Shown here: piece after piece, positions 7,630-14,046 of the stretch
Numbering within the stretch: position 1 is the stretch's first letter
Layout of the letters: every line of letters begins with the position of its first letter
Origin: Actinokineospora fastidiosa
GTDB taxonomy: Bacteria > Actinomycetota > Actinomycetes > Mycobacteriales > Pseudonocardiaceae
Direction of reading: 5' to 3'
DNA length: 64,000 nucleotides
Assembly: GCF_014648415.1 (NCBI RefSeq)
Contig: NZ_BMRB01000002.1
Coordinates: forward strand, 207,260-271,259
Program-made: the position numbers and the translations under genes
Notes under the pieces: generated by a model
What the model was told of the DNA's origin: nothing
The model's database searches: none
Seen by the model: only the letters and a program-made list of their open reading frames with translations

Positions 7630-8079
7630 CTACTGGCGTCGGGAGTGCTGACGACGCAGGGAGCGCACGGCGTCTCCGTCGGAGGTGTCCGTGGCGGCGG
7701 CGACGCTCGCCCGGCAGGTGCGGACGAGTTGGCGGGTCGCCCGCGAGTCGGGGACGCGGCCGCAGCGGGTGCAGGTGACGCGGACGTCGCCGGTGAGCTG
7801 GTCGATGGCGACCGCGGCGGGGCAGGCGCAGTCGCGGCACCACCGGTATCCGGAGACGGCGACGACGTGGGTCGGGGAATGCACGCAGGTGTGCAGCCAG
7901 CGGCGGTGGAGCCTGCAGGTGACCCGCTCGAACGGGTCGAGTCCCTGCTCCTCGGCGGCGTCCTCGCCGGTCAGCCGCCGCGCGAGGCGCGGGTCGGGCA
8001 GGTCGGCGTACCGGGGGTGGACGGCGGGACCCGCCGGGGGCGCCGCGAAGTCGGTCTGCGCCGGTCGGTTCTCGAACAT
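7630..8079 (-). CDS. Conserved zinc-ribbon-like hypothetical protein
   Basis: A 149-residue protein without a named family. The N-terminal 40 residues are Pro/Ala-rich. The central part has CRLHRRWLHTCVHSPTHVVAVSGYRWCRDCACPAAVAIDQLTGDVRVTCTRCGR. The CRDC and CTRC pairs could form one zinc ribbon, with further Cys and His residues in the preceding segment. The protein ends in a basic tail. The ATG at 8079 has an AGGCGAGG-type ribosome-binding site; a GTG at 8118 would add 13 residues. Location between the CBS-BON gene and the wax-ester operon suggests membership in the stress set, but no function can be given. Confidence 0.65.
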   Translation of the reverse strand: MFENRPAQTDFAAPPAGPAVHPRYADLPDPRLARRLTGEDAAEEQGLDPFERVTCRLHRRWLHTCVHSPTHVVAVSGYRWCRDCACPAAVAIDQLTGDVRVTCTRCGRVPDSRATRQLVRTCRASVAAATDTSDGDAVRSLRRQHSRRQ

Positions 8080-8238
8080 CGTCCTCGCCTTTCCCGTGCA
8101 GCGGTTTCCTGGTGTCAACGGTCCGCTCGGCGGAGGTCCGCCACTACCGACGTGGTTCCCGTCCGGCGGTGGAACTTGGTCCTGGCCTTCGTCGCCGCAC
8201 GGCCTTCCGGGGCGGGGCGATGGTCCTGGGCGCGCGGG

Positions 8239-9546
8239 TCAGCGCCTGCCGCCCACGACTGCCGCGAAGCCGTCGGCGGCCGTCCGCAGGGCACCGGCCG
8301 TGTGCTCGATCCCCGCGGCGAGCACCGCCACGTCGGGGACCGTGTCGTGGTCGGCGGTGATGCCGACGCACACCTGGTCGTCGTAGCTGAGCATGCCGAT
8401 CGCGGTCCGCATGCGCAGCGCGATGGGGACGTACGGGTAGAGGGCGCGGACAGTGCGCCCGAACAGCTCCATCCGGTGGCGGGGACCGGGAATCCCGCTG
8501 GCGACGGTGACGACGTTGTGCTGGGGCAGGCGGGCGAGGCACCGCAGCGCCCAGGCCAGGGGCGGGTGCGGCAGCGCGGCGGCCAGCGACACCGCCGAGC
8601 GTCCGGCGGCAGCGGTCCCCTGGCGCTTGGCCGAGGCCGTGGCCCGGTGCACGGCGCTCAGCAGATCGACAGGGTCGCCGAGGTGGACCGGCAGCATCGG
8701 CAGCATCAGCGAGAGCTGGTTGTCCACGGCGCCGTCAACCGCGTGCGCTCGGGTGGAGACCGGCACCAGCGCCCGCACGGCGTTCGCGTCCAGCGGTTCG
8801 CCCCGGTGCAGCAGCAGGGTGCGCAGTCCGCCCGCCACGGCGGCGAGCAGCACGTCGTTCACCGTTGTGGCGAACGTCGTGGCGACGCGCCGCACGTCGG
8901 GCAGACTCAGGCGCACCGGTCGGTAGCGCCTGCGGTCGCCGATCGGGCCGATGAGCGTCGACGGGCTGGTCGGGACCAGGGCCGAGGCCAGGGACAGGGC
9001 CCCGCCGATCCGCTGCGCGACCAGGTCGGTGATGCCGGTGCCCGGTTGCGCCCGGCGCGGGACGGATGTCGGGGAGCTCGAGAACATGTCCTGGTAGAGG
9101 CGCATGCCGGACATCCCGTCGGCCACGCAGTGGTGGACCTTGAGCACCAGCGCCCACGACCCGTCCGCGAGCCCCTCGACGGCCCAGCACTCCCACAGCG
9201 GTCGGTTCCTGGGGAGCCGCCGCGCCATGATGGCCGCGACGGTCGCGCCCAACTCGGCGTCACCTCCCAGTCGAGGCACGCAGGCGCGGAACACGTGGGT
9301 GTCGGGATCGAAGTCCGGGTCATCGACCCAGGTGGGCGCGTACGCGTCGGCGAACGCGCGGCGCACGCGCTGGCGCGCCCTCGGCACGGCGGCGGCGATC
9401 GGCCGCACGATGGCGCGCAGCTCAGCCGGGGTGGGCGCCGGTCCGTCGATGACCGCGACCGCGGCGACCGCCAGGGTCGCGCGGGGATCGGCGTCCTCCA
9501 GCAGAAGGAACGCGGCATCCAGCGGACCGAGCCGGTCGATCGCCAT
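8239..9546 (-). CDS. Wax ester synthase / diacylglycerol acyltransferase (WS/DGAT)
   Basis: A 435-residue acyltransferase. It begins DRLGPLDAAFLLLEDADPRATLAVAAVAVIDG, the usual WS/DGAT N-terminus. The catalytic HHxxxDG motif is HHCVADG near residue 140. The C-terminal half matches the WS_DGAT_C (DUF1298) domain: NDVLLAAVAGGLRTLL, VPVSTR, and NVVTVASGIPGPRHRMELFGRTVRALYPYVPI. Such enzymes esterify acyl-CoA to a fatty alcohol or diacylglycerol, making storage lipid. Tgs1 (Rv3130c) is the DosR-controlled homologue. The gene follows the alcohol dehydrogenase by 29 bases on the same strand, so the two are probably one operon. Confidence 0.9.
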   Translation of the reverse strand: MAIDRLGPLDAAFLLLEDADPRATLAVAAVAVIDGPAPTPAELRAIVRPIAAAVPRARQRVRRAFADAYAPTWVDDPDFDPDTHVFRACVPRLGGDAELGATVAAIMARRLPRNRPLWECWAVEGLADGSWALVLKVHHCVADGMSGMRLYQDMFSSSPTSVPRRAQPGTGITDLVAQRIGGALSLASALVPTSPSTLIGPIGDRRRYRPVRLSLPDVRRVATTFATTVNDVLLAAVAGGLRTLLLHRGEPLDANAVRALVPVSTRAHAVDGAVDNQLSLMLPMLPVHLGDPVDLLSAVHRATASAKRQGTAAAGRSAVSLAAALPHPPLAWALRCLARLPQHNVVTVASGIPGPRHRMELFGRTVRALYPYVPIALRMRTAIGMLSYDDQVCVGITADHDTVPDVAVLAAGIEHTAGALRTAADGFAAVVGGRR

Positions 9547-9575
9547 GCGGGCCTGCTTTCCGATCACTGCCGCGC

Positions 9576-10589
9576 TCAGGCGACCAGGACGGCGGCGCCG
9601 GTCACCCGGTCGGCCCTGAGGTCGTCGAGCGCGGCGCCCGCCCGGTCGAGCGGGTAGGGGGTCGTCGCCACCCGCAGCGGGTGCTCCGCGGCGAAGTCCA
9701 GGAACTCCCGTGCCTGGGCCCGCGTGTTCGAGGTGACGCTGCGCAGCTGCCGCTCCTGGAACAGGTGCCGCTGATAGTCCAGCGGCGGGACCTCGGTCAG
9801 GTGGATGCCCGCGACCGCCAGCGTGCCGCCGCGGTCCAGCGCGGCCAACGCGGGCGGGACGAGTTCCCCCGCGGGTGCGAACAGGATCGCCCCGTCCAGC
9901 GGCTGCGGCGGCGCGTCGGCGGCGCCCTGGGCGGACGCTGCGCCGAGGTCGAGCGCCAGCTCGCGGGCCGCGGGCGCACGGGTCATCACGTGCACGGTCA
10001 TCCCGCGCGCAAGCGCCACCTGGGCGGCGAGGTGGGCGCTGGCGCCGAAGCCGTAGACGCCGAGCACCCCGCCGTCCGGGACCTCGGCGCGCAGCAGCGC
10101 GTGGTAGCCGATGATCCCCGCGCACAACAGCGGGGCGAGGACGACCGGGCTCGGCCCCTCGGGGAGCGGGAGAGCGAAACCGGCCGGGACGGTGGTGTAC
10201 TCGGCATACCCGCCGTCGGCGTCCCAGCCCGTGTAGCGGGAGTCCGGGCACAGGTTCTCCCGCCCGCGCAGGCAGTACCGGCACGCGCCGCAGGTCGACC
10301 GCAGCCAGGGCACCCCGACGCGGTCGCCCGGGGCGTACCCCGGAGCCCGACTCACCACGACCTCGCCGACGACCTCGTGGCCGGGCACGACCCCGGGTCG
10401 GCGCACCGGCAGATCACCGTCGACCACGTGCAGGTCGGTGCGGCACACCCCGCAGGCGAGCACCCGCACGAGCAGTTCGCCGGGCGCGGGCTCGGGGACG
10501 TCCGCGCGGCACCGCCGCGGCGGCCGCCCCGGGACCGCGACGCGCCAGGCCAGCATGGTGGTCACCGGCCGGAAGCGTTCGATGGTCAT
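9576..10589 (-). CDS. Zinc-dependent alcohol dehydrogenase (MDR family)
   Basis: A 337-residue medium-chain dehydrogenase. The GroES-like part has [17 protein letters not shown] (catalytic zinc Cys), [14 protein letters not shown] (second ligand) and the structural zinc cluster [21 protein letters not shown]. The Rossmann part has [25 protein letters not shown] (GxGxxA type). It resembles bacterial AdhA-type enzymes that oxidise aldehydes or alcohols. Next to a WS/DGAT it could supply or reoxidise fatty alcohol/aldehyde, but that is an inference. The first ATG (10589) has a weak ribosome-binding site; an in-frame ATG 11 codons in is an alternative. Two DosR-like boxes lie upstream. Confidence 0.88.
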   Translation of the reverse strand: MTIERFRPVTTMLAWRVAVPGRPPRRCRADVPEPAPGELLVRVLACGVCRTDLHVVDGDLPVRRPGVVPGHEVVGEVVVSRAPGYAPGDRVGVPWLRSTCGACRYCLRGRENLCPDSRYTGWDADGGYAEYTTVPAGFALPLPEGPSPVVLAPLLCAGIIGYHALLRAEVPDGGVLGVYGFGASAHLAAQVALARGMTVHVMTRAPAARELALDLGAASAQGAADAPPQPLDGAILFAPAGELVPPALAALDRGGTLAVAGIHLTEVPPLDYQRHLFQERQLRSVTSNTRAQAREFLDFAAEHPLRVATTPYPLDRAGAALDDLRADRVTGAAVLVA

Positions 10590-10648
10590 GGGTCCAGTCA
10601 ACGCGACGGCCCGATGACCGTTCGAGAAACGATCGGCCCCGGCCCGCC

Positions 10649-10662
10649 GGGACGTTCGGCCC
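10649..10662 (+). promoter_or_regulatory. DevR/DosR-like box 1 in the divergent ADH/2TM promoter region
   Basis: GGGACGTTCGGCCC on the plus strand is the best match in the window to a mycobacterial DosR half-box of the type GGGACTTTCGGCCC. It lies 60 bases upstream of the alcohol dehydrogenase start and about 140 upstream of the 2TM gene. Confidence 0.5.
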
Positions 10663-10699
10663 CTGCCCGGCCTCGACGATGCCGGTCGTTCGGCAGCCG

Positions 10700-10713
10700 G
10701 GGACGTTCGTCCG
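10700..10713 (+). promoter_or_regulatory. DevR/DosR-like box 2 in the divergent ADH/2TM promoter region
   Basis: GGGACGTTCGTCCG lies 51 bases from box 1, in the same orientation. Paired boxes upstream of strongly induced genes are usual for the mycobacterial DosR regulon. It could drive either the alcohol dehydrogenase-WS/DGAT operon or the 2TM gene. Confidence 0.45.
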
Positions 10714-10804
10714 CGCCCTGGTGCGGCCCTGGACCCTATCCGGGCGGCCGACGCCGGGTGAGTCTGCCGATCTAGGCCGGTAACCGACATTGGGAGGGCT
10801 CGAC

Positions 10805-11086
10805 ATGGCCGACACCACCGATCCGAGAGAAGAGGCCCGCAAGCGCGTCAAGAACCGCCGCGACTTCGGCCCGCACCTGCTCATGTACCTGGCGACCAAC
10901 GCGATGCTGGTGGTCATCTGGCTCAGCACCACGGCGCCCGGCTTCTTCTGGCCCGGCATCCCGATGGCCGCATGGGGCATCGGGGTCCTGGCGCACGCCT
11001 GGGACGCCTTCTTCGCCAAGCCGATCAGCGAAGGCGACGTGGACCGCGAACTGAACAGGTGGCACCGCCTCCCCGGCTCCCGCTGA
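10805..11086 (+). CDS. 2TM domain protein
   Basis: A 93-residue protein with the 2TM domain pattern. A charged amphipathic N-terminus ([16 protein letters not shown]) is followed by two transmembrane helices ([17 protein letters not shown] and [24 protein letters not shown]) and a short cytoplasmic tail. The family is widespread and of unknown function; in some proteins the domain is attached to histidine kinases. The ATG at 10805 has GGGAGGG 7 bases upstream. Divergent from the alcohol dehydrogenase across the two DosR-like boxes. Confidence 0.85.
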   Translation: MADTTDPREEARKRVKNRRDFGPHLLMYLATNAMLVVIWLSTTAPGFFWPGIPMAAWGIGVLAHAWDAFFAKPISEGDVDRELNRWHRLPGSR

Positions 11087-11091
11087 TCGAC

Positions 11092-11133
11092 GACGGCCGC
11101 GGCCCACGACGCTCGACGTGGGCCGCGGCCGTC
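11092..11133 (+). terminator. 17-bp hairpin terminator after the 2TM gene
   Basis: The arms at 11092-11108 (GACGGCCGCGGCCCACG) and 11117-11133 pair perfectly with an 8-base loop, six bases after the 2TM stop codon. Confidence 0.75.
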
Positions 11134-11325
11134 CTGGCGTTCACCGTCGACCTGCCGGGCCTGCCGACCGCCGACCACGCCTGCGGCTTCGGCGGACGAC
11201 CTCCGTCCGCACGCCACAGAGGACGATCGCGTCCAGCCCGGATCACCGTCAACGCCTCCTAGGTCCCGGCGAACTCGGGCCGAAAGGCTGTTCGAGGAAA
11301 CACGGCGGTCGGCGATGGTGAGCCC

Positions 11326-11640
11326 ATGTTGCCGAGATACCGCATCACCGCCGCGATGGCGCCCGCCTTGTTCGTGACCGGGATCGGTCTGGTGGAGGTC
11401 GTCCGCCAGCGCGACTGGGACCTGGTCACGATCCTCGCCGCCGTCCTGGTGGCGCAGATCGCCGCCCTCGCCGCAGGCTGGGGAGGACGGCAGCCCGCGA
11501 GTTTGCGGGCCGACCTCGCGGTCTGGTTGCACGACCACGCGGCGTCGACCGGGGAGCCCGCCGGGCGGATCGTCGACCGGGCTGTCGCCGACCACCGGGC
11601 GGCAATGGAGGCGGCGCCATCGACCGCGGGGAAGTCGTGA
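11326..11640 (+). CDS. Small membrane protein, hypothetical
   Basis: A 104-residue protein with no recognised family. Two hydrophobic helices (about residues 10-25 and 35-52, LVTILAAVLVAQIAALAAGWGG) are followed by a soluble tail with an SLRADLAVWLHDHAASTGEPAGRIVDRAVADHRAAME segment. That segment looks like a small ribbon-helix or helix-turn-helix-like unit (a V-W-L-x3-A-x6-A-x-R-I-V-x-R-A-V pattern as in Arc/MetJ-type proteins). The stop overlaps the start of the PEP-utiliser gene (GTGA), so they are translationally coupled. The upstream region has a half-match to a DosR box near 11277-11290. Confidence 0.6.
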   Translation: MLPRYRITAAMAPALFVTGIGLVEVVRQRDWDLVTILAAVLVAQIAALAAGWGGRQPASLRADLAVWLHDHAASTGEPAGRIVDRAVADHRAAMEAAPSTAGKS

Positions 11641-14030
11641 TGACGCCGGTGATGCCAGAGGCCGTTGCCGTGCCGGTCGGGCACGGCGCTCCGCTGACGA
11701 ACGCCGTCGCGGGCGGGAAGGCCGCCGCGCTGGATCGGCTGACCAGGCTGGGGTTCCCGGTCCCCGCGACGGCCGTGGTGACCGCCGCCGCGTACCGCGC
11801 GGTCGCCGAGCACCCCGACATCGCCGCTCTGCTGGCCGGTCTCGCCGACCCCCGCGCCGCCGTGTCCGCGGCAGCCGTCGACCACGCGTTCCTGACGGTC
11901 CCGATACCCGACTCGGTCAGCGGCGCCATCATCGATGCGGCCCGCGCCGTGGCTGGTGGCGGTCGCGTCGCCGTGCGCTCGTCGGCGACAGCCGAGGACA
12001 TGGTGTCGGCATCCTTCGCGGGCCAGTACCGGTCGACCCTCGACGTCGACGGCGACGATGCCGTGCTGCGAGCCGTCCGGCTGACCTGGGCGTCGCTGTG
12101 GCACCCCGCGCCCCGCGCATACCGGGCCCTGTGGGGCATCGGGCACGACATCGCGATGGCCGTCGTGATCATGCGGATGGTGCCCGCCCGCACCGCCGGG
12201 GTCGCGTTCACCTCGGACCCGGGCGGCACGCCCGACGTGGTGCGGGTCGAGGCGGTGGACGGGCTCGGCGAGTCGCTGGTCTCGGGGGCCCGCACACCCG
12301 AGGTCTGGCTCGTGCCCCGGCGGTCCGCCGATCACCGGGCGCCCGCGGTCGCGGCCGAGGCGGCCCGGCTGGCACTGCGGGTGGAACAGGCCGTCGGCAC
12401 GCCCCAGGACATCGAGTGGGCCCACGACGGGACGCGACTGTGGCTGCTGCAGGCCCGGCCGATCACCGCGGCCCCCGACCGCGGCGACGAGTGTGACACG
12501 CCGGTCGACGACAGCGAGCTGACCGCCACCGGCATCGGCGAGACCCTGCCCGGAGTGATCCCCCCGCTGGTCTGGGATGTCGCGGGCGGCTTGGTGGAGG
12601 AGGCGCTGCGCGACGTCTTCGCCGAGCTGCGCGGACTACCGGCGACCGGACCGCGATTCGTCCGGCGGGTGCGCGGGCGTGCCGCGCTGGACCTGGATCT
12701 CCTCCGCACGGCGGCGAGCGCCATGCCAGGGGTCGCCGAGGACGAGATCGAGGGCCAGTACTTCGGCGCCGCCGTGGGCGACACGCGGCCGGGACGGCGA
12801 CGACCGCTCCGGGCCGCGACACACGGTCTTCGCGTCGCCGCTGTGCGCAAGCGGGCAGTGTTGGAGTCCGAGGTGGTGATCGGCGCCGCCGACGAGATCG
12901 CCACCGCCCGCCCTGATCTGACCGGACGGTCCGATGAGGACCTCCTGGCCTACCGCGGACGCCTGGTCGCGCTCGGAGGCCGGGCCATGACGGTGGAGAT
13001 CACGGTGGCCTCCGCGGCCACCGCGGCATACCAACAGCTGATCGGTTTCCTCACCCCGCATGTCGGTGAGCGTCAGGCGGCCTCGACCGCGCAGCGGGTG
13101 ACGGCAGGCGCGGGTGTCGCCATCAGACGCGCCGGGATGTCGAGGGCGATCTTCGCGGGTCCGGCCTGGACGGCGTCCGAACTCCCCTCCTCCGCGGCCG
13201 AACCGAGCCACGGCGGTGAACAGGCGCTCGCTGAGCTGGAGCGACGTCTGCGCGCGATGCCCGCGTGGCGACGGGTGCGGATGCTGACCGGACAGATCGT
13301 CGACGTCCGGATACACCTGCTGCGTCGCCTGGTGCGGGATGCCGCCGACGGCCTTGCCCGCCGCGAGCGGACCAAGGCCGCCGTCCTGATCGTCGGCGGC
13401 GAGGTCCGCAGGGTGCACGTGGAACTGGGCCGGAGGCTGGTCGAGCGCGGCCGACTGGCCGACGCCGAGCAGGTGGACCTGCTTCGTGACCGCGAGTTGG
13501 CTCCCGCGTTGCGCGGCGCGGCCCCACCGCCGGTCGTGCTGGCCCACCGCGCACGGCGGCTGGACCGGCAGCGCGCCGATGGCCCGCTGCCGGTCCGGTT
13601 CACCGGCGTTCCCCGTCCCGGCGGCCCGGCGGACGCGGTCGGGGATCAGGTGTCGGGCTGGGCCGCGAGCCCCGGCAGGCACACCGGACGCGCCCGCGCG
13701 GTCATCGATCCGGTGATCTCGGCACTGGACGACGGCGAGGTCCTCGTCGCCACCGCGACGGACGCGGCCTGGTCGCCGCTGTTCGCCCGGGCGGGGGCGA
13801 TCGTGGTGGAGCGCGGCGGTCCGCTCTCGCACGCCGCCATCGTCGCCCGGGAGCTGGGCGTTCCGGCAGTGCTCAACCTGGCGGGCGCCACCGCGCTGCT
13901 CGACGGACGACTGGTGACCGTCGACGGCGACGCGGGCGTCGTGATCATCCACCCGGAGCCCGGCCGCCCCGCCTCCGGGGCCCGGATCGTCCACTTGGAA
14001 GCCGTCGGCGGTCAGGAGGGACCCAGGTGA
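11637..14030 (+). CDS. PEP synthase/rifampicin phosphotransferase-like protein
   Basis: A 797-residue protein. The N-terminal PPDK/PEP synthase ATP-binding domain (residues about 10-285) shows AVAGGKAAALDRLTRLGFPVP, VAVRSSATAEDMVSASFAGQYRSTL and PQDIEWAHDGTRLWLLQARPIT. A divergent middle region follows. The C-terminal mobile phosphohistidine domain (about 665-785) has GEVLVATATDAAWSPLFARAGAIVVERGGPLSHAAIVARELGVPAV, with the catalytic His near residue 730. The TIM-barrel PEP/pyruvate domain of true PEP synthase is absent. That order (ATP-grasp, variable, His) is the rifampicin phosphotransferase layout, so the acceptor may be another small molecule. The GTG at 11637 overlaps the upstream stop; the ATG at 11640 is an alternative start. 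Coupled to the next gene as well. Confidence 0.8.
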   Translation: MMTPVMPEAVAVPVGHGAPLTNAVAGGKAAALDRLTRLGFPVPATAVVTAAAYRAVAEHPDIAALLAGLADPRAAVSAAAVDHAFLTVPIPDSVSGAIIDAARAVAGGGRVAVRSSATAEDMVSASFAGQYRSTLDVDGDDAVLRAVRLTWASLWHPAPRAYRALWGIGHDIAMAVVIMRMVPARTAGVAFTSDPGGTPDVVRVEAVDGLGESLVSGARTPEVWLVPRRSADHRAPAVAAEAARLALRVEQAVGTPQDIEWAHDGTRLWLLQARPITAAPDRGDECDTPVDDSELTATGIGETLPGVIPPLVWDVAGGLVEEALRDVFAELRGLPATGPRFVRRVRGRAALDLDLLRTAASAMPGVAEDEIEGQYFGAAVGDTRPGRRRPLRAATHGLRVAAVRKRAVLESEVVIGAADEIATARPDLTGRSDEDLLAYRGRLVALGGRAMTVEITVASAATAAYQQLIGFLTPHVGERQAASTAQRVTAGAGVAIRRAGMSRAIFAGPAWTASELPSSAAEPSHGGEQALAELERRLRAMPAWRRVRMLTGQIVDVRIHLLRRLVRDAADGLARRERTKAAVLIVGGEVRRVHVELGRRLVERGRLADAEQVDLLRDRELAPALRGAAPPPVVLAHRARRLDRQRADGPLPVRFTGVPRPGGPADAVGDQVSGWAASPGRHTGRARAVIDPVISALDDGEVLVATATDAAWSPLFARAGAIVVERGGPLSHAAIVARELGVPAVLNLAGATALLDGRLVTVDGDAGVVIIHPEPGRPASGARIVHLEAVGGQEGPR

Positions 14031-14046
14031 ACCGGAAAGCACGCGA
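14027..14046 (+). repeat. Direct repeat copy 1 (5' edge of the PAP2-PhoD gene)
   Basis: GTGAACCGGAAAGCACGCGA here matches GTGAACCGCAAAGCGCGCGA at 16861-16880 at 18 of 20 positions. The copies flank the PAP2-PhoD coding region almost exactly. Confidence 0.6.

Noticed and set aside
7611-7632. AGTCCCCG/CGGGGACT inverted repeat as the main DevR site
   Set aside because: The half-sites point inward the wrong way for a DosR box; only the GGGGACTTTGGGCC half (7604-7617) fits, so the repeat is kept as a possible terminator.
6370-9657. A plus-strand open frame of more than 1000 codons opposite DUF4342, CBS-BON and WS/DGAT genes
   Set aside because: It is antisense to three well-supported genes, is rich in Arg/Gly/His without any domain, and reflects the lack of stops in high-GC DNA.
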